From Flavisericum labens (GTDB lineage Bacteria; Bacteroidota; Bacteroidia; Flavobacteriales; Flavobacteriaceae), in the NCBI RefSeq assembly GCF_045446075.1, contig NZ_JBJJBQ010000002.1, positions 595,328 through 659,327 of the forward strand: a stretch of DNA of 64,000 nt, written 5' to 3'. The notes beneath the pieces are model-generated. The model saw nothing but the letters and a program-made list of their open reading frames with translations, had not been told where the DNA came from and searched no databases. The position numbers were made by a program, and so were the translations under genes. Below, in pieces: positions 39,701-47,532 of this stretch. Positions within the stretch are counted from its first letter, which is position 1; each line of letters begins with the position of its first letter.

Positions 39701-40040
39701 CATATCTCCTGAAGCATTAACTATCTGGAGAAATGCAGCGTACATGCTTGCTGGTGAAGCTGTTCCTAATTCATTAGTTTCTAACCCTGACTTTACGCTT
39801 AGTATAGACAAAGTAGGAGAGTTTTCTAATGTATCTTCTAACGTAAGAGCTATTGGAAGCAGAATTTATGTTTCTGATGTAAAATCTTCTACTGAAGTTA
39901 ATATTTACAGTATGACAGGTGCTTTGGTTAAAACCATAAAAACCAACACTGAAACAAACTTTAACTTTAGCTCTGGTCTTTGGATCGCTACAGTTAAAAC
40001 TTTAGAAGGAACTAAAGCCGTTAAGCTATTAGTTAAATAA
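36705..40040 (+). CDS. Large modular T9SS-exported protein of unknown function (2 + 2 repeated domains)
   Basis: 1111 residues. Signal peptide ends TLSAQ. Two copies of a roughly 245-residue beta-repeat module come first (from about 26 with MWTGAVDTVFVNPANWD, and from about 271 with VWTGTVDTDFTNPGNWD), each containing LNIRNQ.RFG and ITGG/VSGG turns like autotransporter-type repeats. Then come two copies of a roughly 250-residue alpha/beta module (about 511-765 and 776-1016), sharing IIRM.QAD.NFNVTV, DLSGY.L.I.QETFGS and EALTIWRNAAY. A T9SS sorting domain ends it (about 1030-1111). I recognise no catalytic motif. The alpha/beta modules have a flavodoxin or ThuA-like flavour, but that is only an impression. 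The first module also occurs in the adjacent PL4 protein. Confidence 0.85.
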   Translation: MKTTLLSKLTAFCVLVFTVGTLSAQNATMWTGAVDTVFVNPANWDPAGIPDGSSDVTISETATNLPHYITTLSEAGNATDHVSHLDGSTSTLTIWSPMLVWAGGGNRFGGNLVLDSIPDTPGAHLNIRNQGRFGNLDNPANVTVRTGAVLETKNQLIIGDAGDATLNITGGMVTSTGNGLILGGYAGNGLINLTGGELHIANGFAINEAGAGTGELYINGGTLYLGGDQTAVVEAYVAAGKITTRPSRLIGVSYDSGADETFVVSYDPGDAIVWTGTVDTDFTNPGNWDLGIIPEGSDDVSVDPDAPNAPTLSVNLESVDPDNDFIGGAVSHITGAVGVPITIAARLGVWAGGSNGFSGDLNVVDGADINIRNQARFGQSEKATINVSGGLMNSKNYLILADGSDAELNISGGQVTSTGQGMLLGGYSGYGAVNLTGGSLELNGAYDIDARADRSGAGHVTIGGGSLLLAGSQTGIIDGLVADGKLKVVPGHSLDVSFDFTNTTITSVPGAAAKEVAYLTASKTMGAGASAVDNDAIIRMLQADPNFNVTVLVDPAADIDLSGYDLAIVQETFGSSSAIFSGTGSAAIQNMSIPTIFNKTFAWNSGKAGITETDANIVASTATSIDVPHGERRSDPLFSGIDFSEGNSIRIFAELANDDGTSGGTTGFQILNDLDIVNNTIGGSSGSLHAQVPDVTTPSAAIVFNELRPGVQLGENAADVLAVPVIAFSMNYGAIALGDGANLSSEALTIWRNAAYHLTGMISPDELYVNPDYVAPVIDLAYVQKAGFTSDASASSSTDDPIIRMFQADDNFNVTVIETDADGTGLDLSGYELVIAQETFGSGDGIWTGPLAPKNLTIPFIMNKSWALRDGRAISSAGATVELSGDTKVSIDPSNQTNMLFNGIDFSGGNDVILYSELADNTGATGTNAIDVLNNLEISVTGTNLATVSDVTTSPDTSIIINSIPQGTQLGTDAADTTQAPMVAFAFNYGAIIRGDGANISPEALTIWRNAAYMLAGEAVPNSLVSNPDFTLSIDKVGEFSNVSSNVRAIGSRIYVSDVKSSTEVNIYSMTGALVKTIKTNTETNFNFSSGLWIATVKTLEGTKAVKLLVK

Positions 40041-40078
40041 TAAATGTTATAAATTTTTTATAAACATAACATTATGTT

Positions 40079-40112
40079 AGAAAGGGTGCATGTTTTTACA
40101 TGCACCCTTTCT
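40079..40112 (+). terminator. Strong hairpin (terminator) after the 1111-residue protein
   Basis: A perfect 15-bp inverted repeat AGAAAGGGTGCATGT / ACATGCACCCTTTCT with a TTTT loop. The T tail after it is short (TTATAT). A second, AT-rich hairpin (TGTTAT ... ATAACA) lies just upstream at about 40044-40073. The remaining 200 nt before the PL4 gene show no clear operator. Confidence 0.75.
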
Positions 40113-40311
40113 TATATAACAATAAATTTTAAATCATGAAATGTCAAGTTATCAAAAGAAGCTTTTCAATATCTGTTTTTGGTATTGTCCTTTTTAATTA
40201 ATATGCACTTTCGCTTTTAGCCATGCAAAGCATTAATAGATAACCAAATAAATTTGTTTATATCTATTATATTAAAAAACATATCGTTATTTTTATTAAA
40301 AACGGATAGTT

Positions 40312-43188
40312 ATGAATTTAGGTTTTTATTATACAAAATTATGTTCGTATGCCTTTATAATTATGTGTTTGGGCTTGATGCCTTTTTCCTTTTCTCAAAC
40401 CACTGCAAATTGGTTAGGTTCCGTTGACCATGATTTTTATAATGTAGACAACTGGAGCGATAACACCATTAATTTTTCTGATATACAATCCGTAAAACTA
40501 GTGATTGATCCAGGTGCTCCAAACGCGCCGGTACAAACTGGAGGTAACTCTAACAATGTTAATTACAGACCAGGTGGATTGAATATTTCAGAGGGTGCTA
40601 TAGTAACCTTTAATGGCATTTTGATTTCATGGTCAAGTGACTTCATAAACGGTACGGTAACACTCAACGCACCTGCAGACCTAAACATAAGGAGTGATGT
40701 TAAATTGGGAAATACAACTGATGGAATTATTAATTTAAATGGAGGAGCCATCCATAGTAAACATCAATTTTATGTGGGCTATGGTAATGGAGCTAATGGC
40801 GCAATTAATGTTTTGGGCGGTACGGTATACGTGGGGTCGTATTTAGAAATTGCTACAAGTCCTGTGGGCAGCAATCCAACTGGAATTTTAAACATTTCAG
40901 GAGGTGTTGTAGATGTGTCAAACGGAGTTAATATAGGAGGGAATGGTGAGATTCATATTTCAGATGTAGGTACCTTAATTGTAAATGGAAACCATACAGC
41001 GGTGTTGAACAACTATATTTCATCTGGAAAAATCTCAAAACCTAACGGCGAAAGTCTAGACGTGAGTTTTGACGGAAGTAATACCATAGTTTCAATTAGC
41101 CAAGACCCTAACAGTTTGCTTAAAGAATATGGTACTTATGTAATTCTGGATAACGGCATTTTACAAGCGACTATTGATAAATTTACTGGCAATATTAACT
41201 CGTTAAAAATTAATGGTGTTGAAACATTAGCACAAACCAACTACAGTCACAATGACAGGGTAGGGGCTTATTTTAGTTTTAATGGTTCTTATGGATATAC
41301 AAAGCTCTCAAATTGTAAATTCTCAATAAAGGAAGAAACAGAAGATTACATTGACGTTTCTTTTAAAAGGAAGTATTCAGAAGATAATTTGGAACCAGCA
41401 GTAGATGTTGATGTTCACTACGTTCTTAAAAAAAATGACACCGGACTTTACTCTTACAATATTTTACATCATTTACCTGAGTACCCAGATTTTGACCTAG
41501 GGATATGGCGGCAAGTGCTTTGGATCGCTAATGATGGTACCGATTATTTAGCTGAAAACATATATGTTACGGAACAAAAAAGTTGGCAGATGCCATCTGT
41601 TTACGATTACCAAAACGCATCCACAACAGCGATAAAGGAAATAGTAAAACTCAACACAGGGGTAAGAGCAGGTAAGTATGATGGTAAATATCAATATTCA
41701 GAGAATATTTTAGAACTTCCTGTATGGGGGCATGCCAGTGATGTTAATAATATTGGTTCATGGGCTGTTTTCGGAAGCCATGAATACTTTCCACAAGGAC
41801 CAACAAGTCACGAATTAAATGCTGCGGCCAGTATTATTCATGTGCTATTTAATCAAGTACATTACAACTCCAGAGGCTTTACCATTCCACAAGGTGAAGA
41901 ATGGTCTAAAATTTACGGTCCGTACTTGATCTATACCTCCTTAAAAGATACTGGTGATAACAATTGGCAAGATGCCAAATTAAGGGCTGCTCAAGAACGA
42001 ACCGAATGGCCTTATACGTGGCTGAAAGACACCCCTGAATATCCTCAAGCCGACGGTCGTGGCAATATAATAGGAAACTTTTCAATAACAGATTCTGAAA
42101 AACCCGATTTAGATGGAAGTAACGCCTGGATAGGAGTAACACAATTAAACCCTAATTCAGGTGGCGACTGGCAGTTTGAAAGTAAGAGTTACCAATATTG
42201 GACCAAAACCGATGCAAATGGAGATTTTAACATAAAACATATACGCCCCGGGACGTACACGTTGTTTGCTTTTAAAAATGGGGCAATTAGTGATTTTAAG
42301 ATGGAAAATATAGAAGTATTTGCCAATAATACAACCAATACGGGAGACATAAATTGGACTATTCCTCGTGAAGACGGAAAACTGCTTTGGGAAATAGGAA
42401 TCCCTAATAGAACTGCCGCTGAGTTTAAACTAGGCGATTTTGACTATTGTGAAGGATTTGTAGAACAAAAATTTGAAAGTACTTTTTCGAACCCTATAGA
42501 GTACGATATTTCGGAAAAAAATTGGTCTGAAGTGATTCCCTATGTGCATACTAAATATATTAAGATGTCTGATGGAAGCTGGAACCGATGGTACTGGAAC
42601 TTTAATTTTACAACAAATGGACTTCCCCCAAGTGGTTCCTCCAAGTTGACGGTCGCTTTTGCCAGTGCAGACCATGCACAATTCTGGATAGATTTTAACG
42701 GAGCTAACATATATCAAGGATACCCTGAAACGCCTTCGGGCGGCAATGCCTGGCTGCGCCAATCCAATCGTGCTAAATACGGTGTTCAAACTTTTGATAT
42801 ACCCAACCATTTGTTTAAAGTTAACGGAGAAAATACATTAACCTTTTTGATGCCCTCTAATTCAGGAAATAGTCATCTTATGTACGATTACATTAGTTTA
42901 GAAGGGAATGTAAATGTTATTCTAAATACTGATGATACCAAGAAGAAAAACGTTTCATATAGTATTTATCCAAATCCGTCAAATGGTATTTTTAATATAG
43001 CTCTGCCGTCTGAGATAAATGAAGTTAATACAGAGTTGTATAGCATTAACGGTGCTTTGATTGCTTCTGAAAAGCATAGCAATATTCAAAATAACTTACC
43101 ACTTGATATTTCAAATAAACCAAATGGTATTTATTTCCTGAAAATTATAGGAAAAAAACTAAATACAGTTAAAATAATTAAGAATTAA
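40312..43188 (+). CDS. PL4 rhamnogalacturonan endolyase with N-terminal beta-repeat module and T9SS domain
   Basis: 958-residue secreted lyase cleaving the alternating rhamnose-galacturonate backbone of rhamnogalacturonan I. After a signal peptide (ending FSQ), residues about 30-255 are the same beta-repeat module seen twice in the previous protein (NWLGSVDHDFYNVDNWSD, LNIRSDVKLG). The PL4 catalytic beta-sandwich follows (about 275-590: YVILDNGILQATIDKFTG, HDRVGAYFSF-like NDRVGAYFSF, VWGHASDVNNIGSW), then the Fn3-like domain (GNFSITDSEKPD, IRPGTYTLFAF) and the CBM-like third domain (LLWEIGIPNRTAAEF, YDYISLEG). A T9SS sorting domain (SIYPNPSNGIFNI) closes it. Confidence 0.9.
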   Translation: MNLGFYYTKLCSYAFIIMCLGLMPFSFSQTTANWLGSVDHDFYNVDNWSDNTINFSDIQSVKLVIDPGAPNAPVQTGGNSNNVNYRPGGLNISEGAIVTFNGILISWSSDFINGTVTLNAPADLNIRSDVKLGNTTDGIINLNGGAIHSKHQFYVGYGNGANGAINVLGGTVYVGSYLEIATSPVGSNPTGILNISGGVVDVSNGVNIGGNGEIHISDVGTLIVNGNHTAVLNNYISSGKISKPNGESLDVSFDGSNTIVSISQDPNSLLKEYGTYVILDNGILQATIDKFTGNINSLKINGVETLAQTNYSHNDRVGAYFSFNGSYGYTKLSNCKFSIKEETEDYIDVSFKRKYSEDNLEPAVDVDVHYVLKKNDTGLYSYNILHHLPEYPDFDLGIWRQVLWIANDGTDYLAENIYVTEQKSWQMPSVYDYQNASTTAIKEIVKLNTGVRAGKYDGKYQYSENILELPVWGHASDVNNIGSWAVFGSHEYFPQGPTSHELNAAASIIHVLFNQVHYNSRGFTIPQGEEWSKIYGPYLIYTSLKDTGDNNWQDAKLRAAQERTEWPYTWLKDTPEYPQADGRGNIIGNFSITDSEKPDLDGSNAWIGVTQLNPNSGGDWQFESKSYQYWTKTDANGDFNIKHIRPGTYTLFAFKNGAISDFKMENIEVFANNTTNTGDINWTIPREDGKLLWEIGIPNRTAAEFKLGDFDYCEGFVEQKFESTFSNPIEYDISEKNWSEVIPYVHTKYIKMSDGSWNRWYWNFNFTTNGLPPSGSSKLTVAFASADHAQFWIDFNGANIYQGYPETPSGGNAWLRQSNRAKYGVQTFDIPNHLFKVNGENTLTFLMPSNSGNSHLMYDYISLEGNVNVILNTDDTKKKNVSYSIYPNPSNGIFNIALPSEINEVNTELYSINGALIASEKHSNIQNNLPLDISNKPNGIYFLKIIGKKLNTVKIIKN

Positions 43189-43257
43189 ACGAAGGGACAT
43201 ATATTAATTTATTTAACCTGCGGCGCGGATATATTATACTGAGGAAAACAATATTGC

Positions 43258-43292
43258 AAAAAAAACTTCCATTTTTAATGGAAGTTTTTTTT
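43258..43292. terminator. Bidirectional terminator between PL4 and the rhamnose operon
   Basis: A 16-bp perfect inverted repeat (A8-CTTCCATT / AATGGAAG-T8) with a 3-nt loop has an A run on one side and a T run on the other, so it can terminate both the PL4 gene and the convergent permease gene. Confidence 0.9.
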
Positions 43293-43312
43293 ATTAATTG
43301 ATTATAATCAGT

Positions 43313-44728
43313 TTATTTATTTTTGTTCTGAAACTGTTTGCTAAATATCAAAAACAATATTCCGCAAAGCAGCCAAGCGGGAAGCGTTACAAATGATAAA
43401 AATACGTCAAATTGTACCGATATAAAGTAAAAAAGACCAAAGCTAATAGCCCATGCCCAAAGCACAGATTTGTTGAACTTAATATTGGCTTCTTCTGCGT
43501 AATTTTTAATTATGCCGAATTTTTCATGGAAGAAATGTTCAAACACAATAATGGCACCTACAGGAGCTAGGATAAAACCGTACAAGGCTACAAAACCTAA
43601 TAGTTTCATGGCAAAAGCAGGAAACAATCCAGCTATGGTAGCTATGGTTCCCGCTAAAATAGTGACCTTTGCGGTTGATAGTTTGGGTAGAATAGCTTGA
43701 AACGCTAAGCCCGCTCTATAGATAGTTGGGTTGGCAGTAGTCCAACCTGCTAAAACTACAGCAATGATTCCAAAAACACCTATGGCATTATTAGCCAAAG
43801 GGCCTGGTGCTACAGGTGGCGCTTCTCCATTTGATAAAAATGCCTGAGCTTCAGGAGATTTTAAGTAAACAGCATATAATAAACAGGCGGCTATCCAAGC
43901 CATATAGTGTCCCACGTACATACCTGCTGCCGTAGTCCATCCCGAACTTGCTTTTTTTGCAAAACGAAATACTGATAAATCAGACATACCAATATGCATG
44001 GCACTGTTGGCAAACCAAGACCAGATTAAAACATGCCAAAATGTATATTTTATTTGGCCTGGAAAAGGCTCTTTTCCTTCACCCCAAATCTCCCAAAAAT
44101 CTGAAAAACTAGAAACGCCCAATTGGCTTAAAGCAACAATTCCGCAAGCTAAAAATGCTAAAACGATGATTGGAGACATCCAATTGGCTGCTTTTGAAAC
44201 CGTATCGTAACCTCGTGCAGCAATAATGGAAATTACCGCCCCAATTAAAACAACTATAATGATCCAAGTTATACCATTAGGCATGGTGTCATCTAATTTT
44301 GGCATAGGCATATCGAACGGAATACCAACGGCAGTGGCCGAAACGGTAATCATGGAACCTGCCAAAAAACAGAACAAAATACCATTGGCTAAATTATAAG
44401 CCGTTACTAGGTTTTTTCCACTAATTTTTTCTAATTGAAAATAAAGTGTAATTCTGTTTTTTACAGCAATTTCTGCCGTTAAATAGCGCCAACATAAAAC
44501 GGCTAATAAATTACCAAGTAAAAGGCCAACCAATAAATCGAAGGCGCTTACACCTGCGGTTAAGAACAATGGTCCAATCATAAACTCGGTACCTGCAGCG
44601 TGTTCACCAGCATACATGCCAAGAAAACTCTTCCAGCTTTTTAAGTTTGATTTTGGCACAGGGGTTCTTTCAAATTCTCCGCCTGCGATGTCTTCAATAA
44701 TTTCTTCTTCTATGTGAGATAAAGCCAT
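43313..44728 (-). CDS. NCS1-family-like permease at the end of the rhamnose operon
   Basis: 471-residue inner-membrane protein with about 12 hydrophobic segments. The N-terminal region (SFLGMYAGEHAAGTEFMIGP) and the pattern of Gly/Ala-rich helices (AGWTTANPTIYRAGLAFQA) match the cytosine/purine/allantoin permease superfamily (NCS1). Known NCS1 members carry nucleobases, hydantoins and related compounds, not sugars. Its place as the last gene of an L-rhamnose operon, 39 nt after the second aldolase, suggests it moves rhamnose or a pathway product such as lactaldehyde or lactate; this is inference from context only. No other sugar importer is seen in the window. Confidence 0.8.
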   Translation of the reverse strand: MALSHIEEEIIEDIAGGEFERTPVPKSNLKSWKSFLGMYAGEHAAGTEFMIGPLFLTAGVSAFDLLVGLLLGNLLAVLCWRYLTAEIAVKNRITLYFQLEKISGKNLVTAYNLANGILFCFLAGSMITVSATAVGIPFDMPMPKLDDTMPNGITWIIIVVLIGAVISIIAARGYDTVSKAANWMSPIIVLAFLACGIVALSQLGVSSFSDFWEIWGEGKEPFPGQIKYTFWHVLIWSWFANSAMHIGMSDLSVFRFAKKASSGWTTAAGMYVGHYMAWIAACLLYAVYLKSPEAQAFLSNGEAPPVAPGPLANNAIGVFGIIAVVLAGWTTANPTIYRAGLAFQAILPKLSTAKVTILAGTIATIAGLFPAFAMKLLGFVALYGFILAPVGAIIVFEHFFHEKFGIIKNYAEEANIKFNKSVLWAWAISFGLFYFISVQFDVFLSFVTLPAWLLCGILFLIFSKQFQNKNK

Positions 44729-44767
44729 ATAATAGTTAGTTTAGTTAGTACTTTTTTTGTGGTGTAT

Positions 44768-46057
44768 TTATGTTAAAAACTTTTTTCTTAATTCTTCAAC
44801 TTGATTATCGTTTATTGGAACCATATCGCCTAAAGATGCTCCTAAAACAATAGATTTAGCACTAAATTCTGCGACTTCAAGATAGTCAAAAGTTTGTAAT
44901 AATTTATCGCCAGTTATAATCACCGAATCATTTTCAATAATTAATGCTGTTGTGCAATTCTCAACAATTTCTGAGTTGTTGTTAAACTTAAAGTGAGTGC
45001 CATATTTTACCGATGGGATATCTTGTAAAAATATCCAGCTTTCTGGAATGGTACGAACATTTAAGTATGATTTTGTGACCCCAAATGCCATTAAATAAGG
45101 CGATTGCGTCATAATTATAGAGTTGACATCAGGATTGTTTTTATAAATTTCTTGATGAATCCAAGTTGCTCTACTTGGTATTTTTCCTTTTTCCCTTTTT
45201 CCGTCTTTTATTTGTACAATATCCTCAAGATTCATGTCCCAGCGGCTAACATCGGTTGGTGTTATTAAAAAGTCATTGTCTTTGTAGCGCATAGATACCG
45301 TACCATACGAGCTAATCATAAGACCTTGTTCGCAAGACCGTTTGACTATTTTGCAGATTTGCAATCGTTTTTCAACTTCATCGGGTAAATGTTTTGTTTC
45401 TTCCATTTCAGGAAGCATGTGTGCTGCCTGCTTGTCAAAATTGCTTATTTCATCATCCGTTAAATAGTTTGGTTCACCTATTTGTGAACCGTACAATATG
45501 GTGCGAGCACAAAACTCTAACATTTCAAAACGTTCAAAGGCATCTGTTAAATCACTGCCGCCCAAAACCGTTCCATGATTTTCCATGATAACTGCTTTAA
45601 ACCCTTTTTTAAATTCTTCGGCAATAACATCTCCTAAATCTTCACTACCAGGCAACCTATATTCTGCATATCCTATTGGACCACAAATGTGCTTGGCTTG
45701 AGAAATAATGTTGGTATTTGGTATTTGGCGTACAATACTGAAAGACACTAGAGCAGGAGGGTGGGCGTGTATTACCGACTTAATGTCTCGTCTTGCTTCA
45801 TAAATGGCCTTGTGAAACGGAAACTCTGATGAAGGCTTGTGTTTACCAATAACGGTACCGTCTTTTTTTACACAAATAATATCTGAAGCTCTTAGCGAAC
45901 CTTTATCAATAGCTGATGGCGTTACCCATATATCACCATTCTCGTCGATAATTGAAATGTTACCACCAGAAGTGGTAGTCATTCCTCTTTTATAAATTCT
46001 ACTAATAATTTTTGTAATCTGTTCTCTGGGATGCTCTAATTTGTGATTCTTTGACAT
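44768..46057 (-). CDS. Two-domain class II aldolase/adducin-like protein
   Basis: 429 residues made of two class II aldolase folds. The N-terminal half (about 1-210) keeps the metal site: SSEFPFH, then HAHPPALVSF, then ENHGTVLGGSD, as in fuculose- and rhamnulose-phosphate aldolases. The C-terminal half (about 225-429) has the same frame (RATWIHQEIY, YLEVAEFSAKSI) but the HAH position reads TQS and the second His motif reads ENDSVI, so its metal ligands are lost. It probably works as a pseudo-dimer with one active half. In this operon it may act on rhamnulose-1-phosphate or a related sugar phosphate alongside the bifunctional aldolase. It lies 92 nt after the kinase gene. Confidence 0.85.
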   Translation of the reverse strand: MSKNHKLEHPREQITKIISRIYKRGMTTTSGGNISIIDENGDIWVTPSAIDKGSLRASDIICVKKDGTVIGKHKPSSEFPFHKAIYEARRDIKSVIHAHPPALVSFSIVRQIPNTNIISQAKHICGPIGYAEYRLPGSEDLGDVIAEEFKKGFKAVIMENHGTVLGGSDLTDAFERFEMLEFCARTILYGSQIGEPNYLTDDEISNFDKQAAHMLPEMEETKHLPDEVEKRLQICKIVKRSCEQGLMISSYGTVSMRYKDNDFLITPTDVSRWDMNLEDIVQIKDGKREKGKIPSRATWIHQEIYKNNPDVNSIIMTQSPYLMAFGVTKSYLNVRTIPESWIFLQDIPSVKYGTHFKFNNNSEIVENCTTALIIENDSVIITGDKLLQTFDYLEVAEFSAKSIVLGASLGDMVPINDNQVEELRKKFLT

Positions 46058-46081
46058 TTTTATAAATTTTAGATGTAAAGC

Positions 46082-46097
46082 GTGTTAAACTTAACAC
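46082..46097. promoter_or_regulatory. 16-bp inverted repeat in front of the two-domain aldolase gene
   Basis: GTGTTAA-AC-TTAACAC is a perfect 7-bp inverted repeat with a 2-nt centre, 24 nt upstream of the ATG on the minus strand. The loop is too short for an RNA hairpin terminator, so a dimeric repressor operator is more likely. No close copy is seen elsewhere in the window. Confidence 0.4.
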
Positions 46098-46149
46098 CAG
46101 TTTTTTAGTAGAATTATAAGAATTAGGCACTAATTCGAATTACTGATAA

Positions 46150-47520
46150 TTAGCTGATGATAAATGGGACATGCTTTTTTAATGAATAGTTTTTCTTTAA
46201 AAATTTTGAATTTAATTTTTTATCTGAAATTGAAATAGCAGCTCCCAATGCCGAACCTAGTGAAGAATCGGTAGTTCTTAATTTCATATTTCTAAAATGA
46301 TGGGATAGTAGTTTTACAAAAAGGTCATTATCGCTAAAACCACCATCAACATACAAGCGTTTAATCTTGTCACCGCCAACAACGTCTTTTATACTTTTAA
46401 TTTGGAGTAAAACGAGCTCCGTCATAAGTTGATGGTAAGCGTGTTCAAATTTATTGTAAGTTATTTTTGTTTCCGAAGGCATATCGGGGTCAGAAATACT
46501 TTCCCACTTAAACATATGTTTAAAGTCGTGCATAATTTCAGAATACACTTCATAATTGAACTTGACATGGCGATGGTAATCTTCATCAACTCCAAAATGT
46601 TCACCTAATTTGCTTACTTGTATTTTATATTCGTTGCCTAAAAACAACCTTGTAGCTTTAACCGGTTTTCCATTTATTCTCATGTAGTTTATGGAATCTT
46701 CGGCGTCGGTGTCTTCAACTATAGGGTGGTCTGTAAAAGGATTTAACGTAATACTCCAAGTTCCTGTAGAAACCAATACAAACTTTTTCTTTACACTCCT
46801 AACATAAGGTAACAAAGCAGAAGAACTGTCGTGGATGCCCACACCAATTTTGATGCGTTTTCCGTTATAGTTCATGTTGATGCTTGTTTCGGTTGAAACA
46901 ATAGTTGGTAAGATTTTATGTAATTCTTCCTTATAAATCCAATCGTGATAATCTTTCTTCGTGTAATCCCAAAGAGCCGTGTGGCAGCCAATACTGGTGT
47001 ACTCGCTTAGCGGAATTCCGGTGAAAATATAACTGAGGTACTGTGGCAGGTGTAAAGAATATTTTATCTTCTTGAAAACTTCAGGTTTGGTATGTTTTAT
47101 CCAATATAACTGTAAGCCAGAATTCAAAAGGCTTAAATCGAAACATCCTGTAGTTTTTAAGAAATCTTCTTTTGGGCCGTATTTTTCAACAAAAGAATCA
47201 ATGACACTTTGGTCGATTTCCTTGGTGTAATTGTATAACGGGGTTAATGCTTCGCCATTTTCATCAAGATGAACAAAGCTTGCACCATATGTTGAAAAGT
47301 TAATAGCTTCAACGTTGTATTCGGAATTTTCTAAAATGTTTTCAAAAACACTTTTTAACCAATCTTGAAGTGCTGGCAAATTTTCGGTTGGATGACCATC
47401 TTCATCTTCAATTTCATCGAATTTGGTGTACTCTTTATAAACTTCCTTATAGTCCTTATCAAAAAGAAAGAATTTTTTATTGGTCTTTCCTATGTCAAAT
47501 ACCGCCGTTACATCTATCAT
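46150..47520 (-). CDS. FGGY-family sugar kinase, probable L-rhamnulokinase
   Basis: 456-residue cytoplasmic kinase. It has the actin-like ATPase fold of FGGY kinases: AVFDIGKTNKKFFLFD at the N-terminus (phosphate-binding loop), INFSTYGASFVHLD, VSTGTWSITLNPF in the second half and LYVDGGFSDNDLFVKLLS near the C-terminus. It would phosphorylate L-rhamnulose made by the isomerase 12 nt upstream. The sequence is divergent from enterobacterial RhaB, so the assignment rests on operon position between isomerase and aldolase; L-fuculose or another ketose is possible. Confidence 0.85.
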   Translation of the reverse strand: MIDVTAVFDIGKTNKKFFLFDKDYKEVYKEYTKFDEIEDEDGHPTENLPALQDWLKSVFENILENSEYNVEAINFSTYGASFVHLDENGEALTPLYNYTKEIDQSVIDSFVEKYGPKEDFLKTTGCFDLSLLNSGLQLYWIKHTKPEVFKKIKYSLHLPQYLSYIFTGIPLSEYTSIGCHTALWDYTKKDYHDWIYKEELHKILPTIVSTETSINMNYNGKRIKIGVGIHDSSSALLPYVRSVKKKFVLVSTGTWSITLNPFTDHPIVEDTDAEDSINYMRINGKPVKATRLFLGNEYKIQVSKLGEHFGVDEDYHRHVKFNYEVYSEIMHDFKHMFKWESISDPDMPSETKITYNKFEHAYHQLMTELVLLQIKSIKDVVGGDKIKRLYVDGGFSDNDLFVKLLSHHFRNMKLRTTDSSLGSALGAAISISDKKLNSKFLKKNYSLKKHVPFIIS

Positions 47521-47532
47521 TTCAAAAACTAA

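Noticed and set aside
40044..40073. AT-rich inverted repeat TGTTAT ... ATAACA after the 1111-residue protein as an operator
   Set aside because: It is immediately downstream of the stop and next to a strong GC-richer hairpin, so it is more likely part of the 3' end structure.
12599..43188. Reading the locus as an ulvan utilization locus because of rhamnose genes, a sulfatase and GH105
   Set aside because: No ulvan lyase (PL24, PL25, PL28 or PL40 type) or GH78 is seen, whereas PL1, PL9, PL4 and PL22 are pectin/rhamnogalacturonan families. A marine sulfated pectin-like glycan remains possible.
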